A DNA stretch of 64,000 bases from an uncultured Prevotella sp. (lineage in GTDB: Bacteria > Bacteroidota > Bacteroidia > Bacteroidales > Bacteroidaceae): NCBI GenBank assembly GCA_900541335.1, contig UQJC01000002.1, forward strand, positions 1 through 64,000, written 5' to 3'. The position numbers and the translations under genes are program-made. The first letter of the stretch is position 1, and the number at the start of each line of letters is the position of its first letter. This document shows, piece after piece, positions 25,921 to 34,190 of this stretch. Under the pieces are notes generated by a model. The model saw only the letters and a program-made list of their open reading frames with translations, had not been told where the DNA came from and did not search any database.

Positions 25921-27706
25921 TCGCCACCTCCTTTTCTTCAAACAAGTAACCTCGTCCATGAGTAATCATGTTAAACTCAAATGTCAGATAGTCAGCCATT
26001 GTCTTTTCAAAGTCTTCCTCTGATGGTATCTCTTCGTTGAAATAGTAAAACGAGTGCAGCCATTCGTCATCTGCTTCAATGGTGCTACGCACAATAAAAG
26101 AGTTTGGTGCAGTCTTGCCTTGAAACCAACAATCAAGCAGGTATTTCTTTCTCTCGGCAGCTCTATCTGTTGGCATCAATCCAACATGGGCAAAGACTTC
26201 ATAACCATCATCTTTGAAATCGACAAACTTCACTAACTTATCCTTTGGGTGTGGTTGATGCGCTGTAAATACGGCTATCACAGGATTTGTTCCTACGCCA
26301 TAGAACGTATCTGTATTAAGCGTTATAACACCCTCAAGCGTATGGTTATCGAGAATATACTGTTTGTCGATTTTGTCTTCTTTCGTTTTGCCGACCATTG
26401 TGCTTTGTGGAACTATGACAACACAACGAGCACCATCACCTACGCAATCCAACAAGTGACAGATGAATTTCAACTCCGTCAAGTGTGCCGTGCTTTTTGT
26501 CTTTCCTTGTGAATACGGTGGGTTCATCAAACCAACGGTAAAGCCTTTCTTGTACATGTCTTCCGATTTTTGCTTCAAGAAGTTTGCACAGATGAGATTG
26601 CTCTTTCCGTCACCACGCAGAATCATGTTGGTTGTGGCAATGGAAAACATATCGTCACGCAACTCTATACCGTGAAGATTGTTTCTTCTGATGTTTTCCT
26701 TGTCTTCCTCTTTTGCCTGTGTCAGCATTCTGTGCATGGCAGCTATCAAGAAGCCACCTGTTCCGCAGCAAGGGTCAAGCACCTTGTCGGTAGGCTTGAT
26801 TTCAGCCAATTCTGTAAACAATTCGGTTATGTGCTTTGGAGTAAGAACTACGCCAAGTGTTTGCCCATCGCCACCACTATAACTGATGAACTCTCCATAG
26901 AAACGACCAAGTACGTCTTCTGGTGAGTTGTTGCAAATGGCAGTTAGAATATTTGAGTGCAAGTATTCCGCAAAGTAGCGCAAAGGGGATTTGCCCAATC
27001 GCTCATCCTTTTCAGACAACACAGGTCTATTGATGATGAGGTTAAATTGGTCTATAACCCTTTTCTTTTTCACCTGTGGCTCAACCTTTACTCTTTCCAT
27101 GTGTGCGGACATGGCATCAAATATCTTTTGACCATCAGTTTTAATAGTATCCCCTGTCAGATTCTCTGTTGAGAAATCCTTTTCTTCTAATGCCAAAAGA
27201 ATAGCAGATACGACCAAAGGTTTCTCGCTATCTCCGAGTTGTCCATAGTTGCGCAAATCCTCATGCAAAGTCTTTGCACGGCTAAGAATGGTTTTCAGTT
27301 CAACACGTTCAATACTTTCGTTACCGCAAATAATCTCATTGTAGTAACGCTCTATATTTTCGGTCGAGAATTGACTGAAGTCCTTGACCTTTGGAAGAAT
27401 TTTGTAACCTGTAGGACTAACGTAAATAGGACGAATAACAATGCGCTTCTCGTCTGTTCCCGAACAACCAAAGGCAATGACTTTCTTGAAGTCTGTGTTT
27501 TGAATGATACTGAGCGCATAATGCAGCGCACCATTCTCCGCATACTTGGTTACGCTTGAAGTATCCATCAGCAAAGTTTCATTATCTTTCAAGTACTTTG
27601 CCTGGTCCTCAACCTTTGCCTTATCTTCTATTACGATAACAAAGTCACCCGATATTGCCAAGTATTCAGGAAAGCCTTTCTTTCCTGTACCACGTTTAGA
27701 GACCAT
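25913..27706 (-). CDS. fused nuclease - N6-adenine DNA methyltransferase (type I/IIG-like RM)
   Basis: 597 residues from ATG 27706. An N-terminal PD-(D/E)xK-like nuclease segment lies at the very start (FPEYLAISGDFVIVIEDKAK, residues ~12-31; E-D-K as the ExK motif). A helical linker is followed by the methyltransferase domain with motif I DPCCGTGGF (~315) and catalytic NPPY (~400). Together with the overlapping specificity gene this matches two-gene BcgI-like (type IIB/IIG) systems, where one polypeptide cuts and methylates; no separate HsdR is present. An upstream ATG at 27810 encodes ~30 residues that would complete the N-terminus (IEHYAESCPIEE then KINKAMVSKRGTG) but is one base out of frame at an A5 run (27718-27722), so the nuclease end may be damaged or phase-variable. 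Sequence is A+T-richer than neighbours. Confidence 0.85.
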   Translation of the reverse strand: MVSKRGTGKKGFPEYLAISGDFVIVIEDKAKVEDQAKYLKDNETLLMDTSSVTKYAENGALHYALSIIQNTDFKKVIAFGCSGTDEKRIVIRPIYVSPTGYKILPKVKDFSQFSTENIERYYNEIICGNESIERVELKTILSRAKTLHEDLRNYGQLGDSEKPLVVSAILLALEEKDFSTENLTGDTIKTDGQKIFDAMSAHMERVKVEPQVKKKRVIDQFNLIINRPVLSEKDERLGKSPLRYFAEYLHSNILTAICNNSPEDVLGRFYGEFISYSGGDGQTLGVVLTPKHITELFTELAEIKPTDKVLDPCCGTGGFLIAAMHRMLTQAKEEDKENIRRNNLHGIELRDDMFSIATTNMILRGDGKSNLICANFLKQKSEDMYKKGFTVGLMNPPYSQGKTKSTAHLTELKFICHLLDCVGDGARCVVIVPQSTMVGKTKEDKIDKQYILDNHTLEGVITLNTDTFYGVGTNPVIAVFTAHQPHPKDKLVKFVDFKDDGYEVFAHVGLMPTDRAAERKKYLLDCWFQGKTAPNSFIVRSTIEADDEWLHSFYYFNEEIPSEEDFEKTMADYLTFEFNMITHGRGYLFEEKEVANG

Positions 27707-27717
27707 AGCCTTGTTGA

Positions 27718-27810
27718 TTTTTCCTCAATAGGGCATGACTCTGCGTAGTGCTCTATACTTGAAGCATCGAGCAGCTTTGATATAATGAGGTCTGTTGTCT
27801 TTTCTGTCAT
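27718..27810 (-). pseudogene. out-of-frame N-terminus of the nuclease-methyltransferase
   Basis: ATG 27810 opens a frame (MTEKTTDLIISKLLDASS...) that breaks at AAAAA (27722-27718). With one extra A, Glu-Glu-Lys is followed by Ile-Asn-Lys-Ala-Met-Val-Ser-Lys and joins the main frame, giving a 632-residue protein. It lies 28 nt after the predicted transcription start, which supports 27810 as the ancestral start. Confidence 0.7.
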
Positions 27811-27827
27811 TTTTATACCATAGATAA

Positions 27828-27874
27828 GTTGTTGATTACCTTGCGAAGGTAGAAATGTTTCAGCTAATCACAAC
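27828..27874. repeat. 47-bp direct repeat, copy 1, containing the RM promoter
   Basis: Differs from copy 2 (28043-28089) at two positions. On the reverse strand it holds TTG (27873-27871), a 19-nt spacer and TACCTTCG (27851-27844), one base from the -7 consensus. Transcription would start near 27838, 28 nt before the ATG at 27810. ACCTT-GCG-AAGGT inside the repeat is a small hairpin. Confidence 0.75.
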
Positions 27875-27926
27875 TTGCTTGAAGTAGATATCTTTGTTTC
27901 ATCGGGAGGTCATGTAATATTATTAC

Positions 27927-27934
27927 TATATTTG
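27927..27934 (+). promoter_or_regulatory. -7 element for the candidate small RNA
   Basis: TATATTTG matches TAnnTTTG and ends 4 nt before the first base of the 12-bp closing stem of the RNA, the right distance for a start at about 27939-27941. A well-spaced -33 TTG is not evident. Confidence 0.45.
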
Positions 27935-27938
27935 CACT

Positions 27939-28022
27939 GGCTCTTGGGCATTCACGGAGTACAGATCCGTAGATCATGCAGGTACGTAAGCTATCGATGG
28001 TCGTGCCCAAGAGCCTTTTTTT
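27939..28022 (+). ncRNA. candidate structured small RNA (~84 nt)
   Basis: A perfect 12-bp outer stem GGCTCTTGGGCA (27939-27950) / TGCCCAAGAGCC (28004-28015) is followed by T7 (28016-28022), so the closing stem doubles as terminator. Inside are two further possible stems, ACGGA/TCCGT (near 27954-27970) and GATCAT/ATGGTC (near 27973-28002, one G-U pair), giving a three-way junction. A -7 element lies directly upstream. No tRNA features (no GTTCRA loop) and no family that I recognise. It is enclosed by the 47-bp direct repeats. A plain long-loop terminator is the alternative. Confidence 0.5.
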
Positions 28023-28042
28023 GTTTCTACTTTACAAGACTG

Positions 28043-28089
28043 GTTGTTGATTACCTTGCGAAGGTAAAAATCTTTCAGCTAATCACAAC
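28043..28089. repeat. 47-bp direct repeat, copy 2
   Basis: Near-identical to 27828-27874 at an offset of 215 bp. Its right end overlaps the last codons and stop of the HTH gene at 28079. It carries the same TTG-N19-TACCTTCG promoter-like order on the reverse strand. Confidence 0.75.
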
Positions 28090-28609
28090 ATCGTATCACA
28101 TACACCGGGCGCACATCGGGATGAGCCTTACGCAGACGATCGCGGTACTCCTTAAGGCTGCAGTGGAAGGTTTTCTGATAGTGACGGGTCAGACCGAAGC
28201 GGGAGCCGTAGAGGGCGCGGCGGGCGATTTCTTCGACAGTGAGATCGGAATAAAGCATGAGGTGGGCGACCATCTCGTGACAATAGGTTTCCTTGAATTC
28301 CTGCCAACGAAGGCCGGTGAGGGTGAAGAGCAAACCGGAGAGGTCTTCGGTAAGCAGGCCTTTCTCGGTGCAATAGTCGAAGAGGGTGATGCCACCGTCA
28401 GCCATGCGACGCAAAAATTCGTCGAGCAAATGGATGCCCGTAGGATTTTCATTACGCTCTATGGGGATGTAGACTTCGTTGCCTTGACGGTCGTACTCTC
28501 GACGATGGGTGAAAGGGGAGATGATTAAATCTTTGACTTGATACTGTGGTTCTACACGGAGAACGGTGTGCTTACCGCGCGTGTTTTCATTTCTTCTTTT
28601 ACTAGGCAT
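28079..28609 (-). CDS. small AraC-like helix-turn-helix protein
   Basis: 176 residues. The N-terminal half is polar and basic (MPSKRRNENTRGKH...) with no known domain. The C-terminal half has the AraC-type second helix-turn-helix: LTVEEIARRALYGSRFGLTR, then HYQKTFHCSLKEYRDRLRKA (~residues 123-163), matching the 'la...Gf.s.syFs+.Fk...G.tP.eyR' pattern. It lacks a full-length AraC effector domain. Its promoter (-7 TACCTTTG on the reverse strand, 28882-28875) gives a ~260-nt leader and lies just beyond the palindrome array at 28920-29075, whose units are plausible binding sites for this or another regulator. The 3' end overlaps the 47-bp repeat. Confidence 0.65.
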   Translation of the reverse strand: MPSKRRNENTRGKHTVLRVEPQYQVKDLIISPFTHRREYDRQGNEVYIPIERNENPTGIHLLDEFLRRMADGGITLFDYCTEKGLLTEDLSGLLFTLTGLRWQEFKETYCHEMVAHLMLYSDLTVEEIARRALYGSRFGLTRHYQKTFHCSLKEYRDRLRKAHPDVRPVYVIRCCD

Positions 28610-28874
28610 AAGGATTGGATGATAGAGGGGAATGCGGAGCGGTGCGAACCCATCGCTTAGATGCGGAAAAAGAGAAGGGGCCGCGAAGAAAGGGGATGAA
28701 AAGGGTGCGAAGAGAAGAGAGAAGAAAGTTACTTCTGCTTGGGCCGCGACCGTACAACTGCTGCAACCGTACTGCAGCGGAATTTATACTGCTGCTGTGA
28801 CTTATACAACTACCACGCCCCGATTACTTCCGCACAGCTTCATTCCACAGCCGCACATTCACCGTTTGACTTCA
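28610..28874 (-). other. long 5' leader of the HTH gene
   Basis: About 260 nt between the predicted start site (~28870) and ATG 28609. Purine-rich on the + strand with GCAG/CTGC-type short repeats near 28755-28800. No frame or known riboswitch recognised. Confidence 0.4.
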
Positions 28875-28882
28875 CAAAGGTA
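28875..28882 (-). promoter_or_regulatory. -7 element of the HTH gene promoter
   Basis: The reverse strand reads TACCTTTG, a perfect match to TAnnTTTG. No exact -33 TTG is present; TTTC lies near the expected position. Weak -33 elements suit promoters that need an activator, and the palindrome array is placed directly upstream. Confidence 0.5.
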
Positions 28883-28919
28883 TCTTCTTTTCGTTAGAAA
28901 CTAAGAGTTTCAGCGAGCA

Positions 28920-29075
28920 AATGTGTTCTCGTCGAGCTGAAGGCCACATTTTAGCGCAAAAATGTGTCCTCGTCGTTGAAGAATACACATTGTATGCCTT
29001 ACAATGTGGCCTCGTAGGCTACGAGAACACATTGACAAGCACGCTATGTGTATTCCTCAACGACGAGGACACCTT
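28920..29075. repeat. phased array of four 31-bp palindromic units (41-42-bp period)
   Basis: Units start at 28920, 28961, 29003 and 29045, each 31 bp, with outer arms AATGTG / CACATT (TATGTG / CACCTT in the last) and inner CTCGT(A/C)G-type arms. Linkers are 10-11 bp. The third unit is a near-perfect palindrome (CTCGTAG-GC-TACGAG core). The fourth is ~28/31 identical to the reverse complement of the second, and the third resembles the reverse complement of the first, so the array is nested as A-B-A'-B'. A period of ~41.7 bp equals four helical turns. It lies upstream of the HTH gene promoter and 77 bp past the sbcC stop. Confidence 0.88.
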
Positions 29076-29151
29076 GCAAAGATTACAAAAGGACGAGGAG
29101 GCGGGAGCAAAGGCTTCGTCAGCACAACAGCCGCGCCCATCGCCTTTACCA

Positions 29152-32100
29152 CTACACGACTTCGATGACCGACGACCCGTTGCCCGGCTGCTTACGCAGG
29201 CGAATCTGCGGAGAGATTTGCGAACGAATCTGGTCGGTATGGCTGATGACACCAACTTTGCGTCCCTGGGCATTCTCCAGATTGGAGAGTGCCCCCATCA
29301 CGAGGTCGAGCGACTCGCGGTCGAGATTGCCAAAGCCTTCGTCGATAAAGAGGGAGCCGATGGCCAGGCCGGTACCCGAGAAGGAGGCCAGTCCCAAGGC
29401 CAACGCGAGGCTGACGACAAAGGTCTCACCACCCGAGAGGGAATTGACAAAGCGTTTCTCGTCGAAGAGGTCGCGGTCAATGACTTCAAGGAAGAGGGAG
29501 TTGGGACGCTGTGCCAATTCGTAACGAGGCGATATCTGACGCAGGTGGTAGTTCGCATGTTCCACAAGGCAGGCAAAGGTGACACATTGTGCTGCCGTAC
29601 GGAACTTCTTGCCATCGGCCGAACCAAGCAATTCGTTGAGGCGTTGCCACTCTGTCTGGTCTGCCTTGGCGCGGTTGAGCGTTTCGACAAACTGTGCCGC
29701 TTCCTGCACACAGCGTTCGTGTGCCATGAGTCGCGACTGCGATTCGCCCAAGCGACGGTTGACTTCGTTCAACTTCACGCGCTCTTCTTCCCAACGTGTC
29801 TGAAGCATGGCCAAAGCCTCTTCGCCAACTTCCTTCGGACGAAGTGGGTCTGCCTGGAGGACGCAAAGCACATCGCGTGCCTGAGTGAGGCGGGTCTGTG
29901 CCTGCATCAGGTTTTGGCGCAAGGCGTCGAGCTGTTGACGCAATGCCTTCCAATCCTGTGTCGAAGCAAAGAGCTGTTCGAGTTCGGCAAACTGAACGGG
30001 CGGATGCGAACCGTTGAAGCGGAGGATAAGCAAGTCGAGTTGCTGTTGTTTCTCCTGCAACTGCTGTTGCGCCTTGACACGTCCTTTCTCCAGGTTTTCG
30101 CGCTTACCCTCGAGTGCTTTGAGCCGTCCCTGATGTTCCTCGCAAAGTTTACGCAGTTCGGCTTCGACGCGCCGCGTCTGCAGGACGGCTTCCTTGAGTG
30201 CCGCCGCTTCCTTTTGAGGTGAACTTCCGCCAAAGAGTTGGCGCATCTCCTCCTTCATCGCCTCGAGGCGTTCGTGAAGGGCGGTACGGTTTTCGCGCAG
30301 CTCTTCCAACGAGCGGGTTGCCTCTTCCAGATGAGCGGCCGCTCCCTTGATTTCCTCACAGAGCAACTCTGAAGCCCGCTGTTTCTCCTCCAGCGTGCGG
30401 CACGTCTGGTTCCAGTCTTCGCAGAGATCGCGAAGGCGCATACGCAGGCCGTCGGCATTGTTCTTCCACTCCGTAAACCATCCCGACACGGTAATCATGC
30501 CGTCGAGGTCGATATAGAGTTGCGAACACGTGCGGTCGGACAGGCGAATGGCCTGCTGCAACTCCTCGGAGGCAGCTACCAGCACCTGAATTTCGGTGCG
30601 CAGTTTGTCAAACGCCGTGCGGTTGTTGAGCATCGCTGTGTCGAGGTTCTCAATTTGTTCATTGAGCTCGTTGATGTGGCGCTGGTGGTAGTTATAGGTG
30701 TCGAGTTCCTTCTCGGCCTCTTCAGCTACCCGGATGGTATTGTCCTTGAGCAACTGAATCATCTTGGCACGCGCCTCGCGATTGGCCGTTTCGGAACAAT
30801 CCTGGAAGGAGTTGTCGAGGTAAGCATAAGTCTGCCACTCCTCGACATCAGCCTGTTGGCGACGCTCCATATTCTGCAGTTCGCGGGCGGCGGTACGGAT
30901 GCGGGCATCGTCGGCGGCGATGTCTTCGCGCAAGGCGGCCAGCGTATTGCGCTTTTGCGCCAAAGCCTCTTGTGCCGCTACATATTCCTTGTTGAGGTTG
31001 GTCAGCAAGTTGCCCAACTGACGCTCCGTCTCTGTGTGGTAAGGATGGTGGGTCGCCCCACACACGGGACAGGCACTGCCCTCCTTGAGCTGTTTGCGCA
31101 ACTCGACGATGTTCTCACTCTGACTCAACGTGTAGGCCGTCGCAATGCGGTTGTATGCCTCTTCTGCCGCATCGCGCTCGATTTCCAAACGCTCTGCCTG
31201 CTGACGCTTCTGTGCCAACTCGGTCTCTTCGCGTTTCTGAATGGCACGTCCTTCAGACAACGAAGTGTAACCCTCCGAGATATGGTTCCACAACACGGCG
31301 GCACGCTTGAGCGCGTCCATGCGGTTGCGCGTTTCGGTCACAGCGCGTTGCAACTTTGCCGAGTCGAGTCCCTGGATGGTCTGTTTGTGAATCATCAGGT
31401 TACTCTTGAGCGCGCTCATCTTCGCCAGGTTCTGATCTTGCTCGTGCTTCACCTTCTCGCACTGCTCCTCCAGCCCCATTTTGCGCCGTTGGGAGTCGTG
31501 CCACTTGGCGTGGCTCTCGACGTTGCGCGCGGTTTCGGTTGAGAGCAAAGAGAGCTTGTCCTTCACGAGGTCGAACTTGTCGAACATGCGGCTGTGTACT
31601 GAGAGCGACTGCTGGTGAAACTGCTTTTGCGTGATTTCCTGACGGGCTGCCTCCAGGGACTGTTGCTTGGTTGTCAGGTCCTTCTGTCGTTTACGCAACA
31701 CCTCGTCGGCCTGCTTAATCTGGGCATCGGCGCGGCGAAGCTGTTCCTCGAACACGCGCATCTCGCCTTCGAGCGCATGGCCGCGATTGATGGCGGCGGC
31801 ACGCTGTTCCTGCTGTTTTTCAGCCTCAGCGGTCCATTCCTCAGCCGCACTCAACTCCTGGCGCTTGGTGTCGAGCGTTTGGCGCACCTGTTCCAGGTCG
31901 GTCTGGGTCTGCGCCTCGTCGTTGCGCATCCGTTCGCGATCCTCGCGACGCATGATAATCTCCTGAAAGAGGGGTTGCATACTGAGCAAGGAGTCGTAAC
32001 GTTCGAGCCGTTGCTCGTCGGCACGCGTTTCACTGCAAGCCTTGGTTGCGGCGGCAAACTTGGCTTCTTCTTCGCTGACGCGCTGGGTAGCCTGACGGTA

Positions 32101-32907
32101 ACGGTCGGCCCATTCGAGCTGCCGCATGAGGCGTTCCAGTTCGCGCTGGGTCTGTTCACCCGTAGCGGCTAAGACCCGACGACGCTCTTCCTCTTCTGCC
32201 AAAGCCTGGGGTTCAAGACGGTTGAGCAACATGCCTTCCATGCGGTGTTCCATGCCGCTGACCACCTCGTCGGCCTGCTTTGACAGCTCATAGATTTGCT
32301 TGGAGATGGCTCCGTAGACCTCCGTTCCGGTCAGCTTCTCGAGCAAGGTGGCCTTGTCAGCCGACTTTGCCTTGAGGAAGTTGGCAAAACTGTTTTGCGC
32401 CAGGATGACGGTGCGGGTAAACTGCTCGTAGGTCAGCCCCACGGCCTCGATGATGGCATCCTGAAGTTCGGCTTTATCGAATGTATGTTTCTGCGGACTG
32501 AGTCGTACGAAGGAACGTTCGACGGGTTTGATGGTGCCCGTGCGGGCTACCCGAATGCTCCACTTGGCTTCGTAGCGTGTTCCGTCGTGGGTCGAGAAGA
32601 TGACCATCGCCTTGCCCTCCTTTTTGCCCCGGCGGAGTACGCCCGCCACGTTGGTGGTCTGTATTTGTTGGGCTTTCGACTCAGCCTGTTTGAGTTCTTC
32701 GGCCGAGATTTTCTCGGCATCATCAAACCGCGGTGCGCGGTTGTAAAGTGCCAGACAGATGGCATCGAGCAAGGTAGACTTGCCCGAACCCGTATCGCCC
32801 GTTATGGCAAAAAGTCCGGCGGAACGCAGAGGCTCTGCCGTGAAGTCTATCACCTGCTCGCCTTCGAGCGCCGTGAGATTTTCGAGAATGATCTTTTCGA
32901 TTTTCAT
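29152..32907 (-). CDS. sbcC: SbcC, ATPase subunit of the SbcCD nuclease
   Basis: 1251 residues, an SMC/Rad50-like ATPase that works with SbcD to open and degrade DNA hairpins and ends. Walker A GDTGSGKS is at ~37-44. Long coiled coils flank the zinc-hook CPVC (Cys613 and Cys616). The signature LSGGETFVVSLALALG and Walker B LFIDEGFGNLD lie in the C-terminal lobe. Slightly longer than E. coli SbcC. It begins 8 bp after sbcD and is surely co-transcribed with it. A phased palindrome array begins 77 bp (on the + strand side) below its stop codon. Confidence 0.97.
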   Translation of the reverse strand: MKIEKIILENLTALEGEQVIDFTAEPLRSAGLFAITGDTGSGKSTLLDAICLALYNRAPRFDDAEKISAEELKQAESKAQQIQTTNVAGVLRRGKKEGKAMVIFSTHDGTRYEAKWSIRVARTGTIKPVERSFVRLSPQKHTFDKAELQDAIIEAVGLTYEQFTRTVILAQNSFANFLKAKSADKATLLEKLTGTEVYGAISKQIYELSKQADEVVSGMEHRMEGMLLNRLEPQALAEEEERRRVLAATGEQTQRELERLMRQLEWADRYRQATQRVSEEEAKFAAATKACSETRADEQRLERYDSLLSMQPLFQEIIMRREDRERMRNDEAQTQTDLEQVRQTLDTKRQELSAAEEWTAEAEKQQEQRAAAINRGHALEGEMRVFEEQLRRADAQIKQADEVLRKRQKDLTTKQQSLEAARQEITQKQFHQQSLSVHSRMFDKFDLVKDKLSLLSTETARNVESHAKWHDSQRRKMGLEEQCEKVKHEQDQNLAKMSALKSNLMIHKQTIQGLDSAKLQRAVTETRNRMDALKRAAVLWNHISEGYTSLSEGRAIQKREETELAQKRQQAERLEIERDAAEEAYNRIATAYTLSQSENIVELRKQLKEGSACPVCGATHHPYHTETERQLGNLLTNLNKEYVAAQEALAQKRNTLAALREDIAADDARIRTAARELQNMERRQQADVEEWQTYAYLDNSFQDCSETANREARAKMIQLLKDNTIRVAEEAEKELDTYNYHQRHINELNEQIENLDTAMLNNRTAFDKLRTEIQVLVAASEELQQAIRLSDRTCSQLYIDLDGMITVSGWFTEWKNNADGLRMRLRDLCEDWNQTCRTLEEKQRASELLCEEIKGAAAHLEEATRSLEELRENRTALHERLEAMKEEMRQLFGGSSPQKEAAALKEAVLQTRRVEAELRKLCEEHQGRLKALEGKRENLEKGRVKAQQQLQEKQQQLDLLILRFNGSHPPVQFAELEQLFASTQDWKALRQQLDALRQNLMQAQTRLTQARDVLCVLQADPLRPKEVGEEALAMLQTRWEEERVKLNEVNRRLGESQSRLMAHERCVQEAAQFVETLNRAKADQTEWQRLNELLGSADGKKFRTAAQCVTFACLVEHANYHLRQISPRYELAQRPNSLFLEVIDRDLFDEKRFVNSLSGGETFVVSLALALGLASFSGTGLAIGSLFIDEGFGNLDRESLDLVMGALSNLENAQGRKVGVISHTDQIRSQISPQIRLRKQPGNGSSVIEVV

Positions 32908-32915
32908 TGTCTGTG

Positions 32916-34190
32916 CTATTCGGTGAGGGACTGTGCGGCTTCTTCGGCCTGGCGAAAACGTTGCACCAATTCCTCGGACATCGGGTTATTGTATTTTGCC
33001 TCAAAAATGCGTTGGGCCAAATCCAACGGCGCAAGCGGACGGTAGGCGGTTTCGCTACCACTCTCCTTGCCCCAGGCACTTGGTTCGTGACTCTTCTCCT
33101 CGGGACGCAAGCGTACCATGCGGCAGAAGTGAACGGCGCGGTCGGCCAGCAACTGCATGACTTCGTGCATGAGTCCAGGTTCGGGTTGGGTCTCACGCAG
33201 ACGGATTTCGAGGTAAGGCCAATTGTCGACCTCTGTATCGTTCCACTCGGACGGACGTTCGGGCAACAGGGATATGGCTGCTTTCACTTCAGAGGGAGTC
33301 GCACCCTGTCCTTGCTGTCCGCTGATGACTTGCAGACGGCGCAAGGGCGTATAGGGTAAGGTACGCACCTCGGCCACTCCACTTTCGTCAAGCGTCAGAC
33401 ACTTGACGCCGTGCTGGTAATGCTGTTCGGAAAAGGACATGGGCAAAGCACTGCCAGCATACCACACGTTGGTTCCGCCTTTTACTTGCTGAGCCCGGTG
33501 GATATGTCCTAAGGCGGTATAGCACACTTTATCGCCGATGACGGAAGCGTCGACACAGTCTTGCCCACCAATGACTAACCGCTCGGAATGCTCTGACTCA
33601 CAGACTTCAGCTCCTGCGGCATAGAAATGGGCGGCAGCAAGCAACGGGAGTTTCTTGAAATCGCTCTTGCGGAAACGCTGTTGCATCTGGGTAAAATAAT
33701 AACGAAGTCCTTCGGCGGGTGTTTGACCTGCCGGATAGTCGCCTCCCCGCAGGTAAGGTAGCGCCATGCAGACGCAGACTGCCTCGGAGCTATTGCGCGT
33801 GGCCAACGGTAACAGATAGTGGTCGAAATCGGGGGTTCCGTCCTTGCCCTCTACCTCACGGATAAGGCCGCGCACATAGATATTGTGCGTCTTGAGCAGG
33901 GCGGCAGGTGCCTCCAAGCGGCTGGCACTGTCGTGGTTGCCGGCAATCAAGATGATTTGCAATCCGGGCATTTCCTCTGTTGCCTCGTGCAGGAAGTCGT
34001 ACAGCAATTCTTCGGCACTGGCAGAGGGATTGGGCGAATCGAAGATGTCGCCTGCCACAATCAGCGCATCAGCCTGTTCGGCTTTGAGCATACTCAAGAG
34101 CCAGCGCAAAAAATGGCGGTGTTCGCCCAAACGGTGATGCCCATGAAAGACATTACCGAGATGCCAGTCGGCGGTATGTATGATTTTCAT
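32916..34190 (-). CDS. sbcD: SbcD, nuclease subunit of SbcCD
   Basis: 424 residues, Mre11-like phosphoesterase nuclease. Metal-binding motifs in order: HTADWHLG (~5-12), AGDIFDSPNP (~46-55), IAGNHDSASR (~84-93) and ALGHIHRAQQ (~236-245). The C-terminal capping domain is less conserved. First gene of the sbcDC operon; a -7 element TAACTTTG (reverse strand, 34223-34216) lies ~25 bp upstream of the ATG, so the leader is very short. Confidence 0.97.
   Translation of the reverse strand: MKIIHTADWHLGNVFHGHHRLGEHRHFLRWLLSMLKAEQADALIVAGDIFDSPNPSASAEELLYDFLHEATEEMPGLQIILIAGNHDSASRLEAPAALLKTHNIYVRGLIREVEGKDGTPDFDHYLLPLATRNSSEAVCVCMALPYLRGGDYPAGQTPAEGLRYYFTQMQQRFRKSDFKKLPLLAAAHFYAAGAEVCESEHSERLVIGGQDCVDASVIGDKVCYTALGHIHRAQQVKGGTNVWYAGSALPMSFSEQHYQHGVKCLTLDESGVAEVRTLPYTPLRRLQVISGQQGQGATPSEVKAAISLLPERPSEWNDTEVDNWPYLEIRLRETQPEPGLMHEVMQLLADRAVHFCRMVRLRPEEKSHEPSAWGKESGSETAYRPLAPLDLAQRIFEAKYNNPMSEELVQRFRQAEEAAQSLTE

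Noticed and set aside
27939..28022. tRNA or tmRNA
   Set aside because: The size fits a tRNA, but the 12-bp outer stem, missing T-loop and missing anticodon arm do not.
28921..32172. Long forward frames (28921-30222, 30520-31542, 31615-32172) across sbcC
   Set aside because: All lie antisense to sbcC, whose ATPase and zinc-hook motifs are complete; their products are low-information shadows of coiled-coil sequence.
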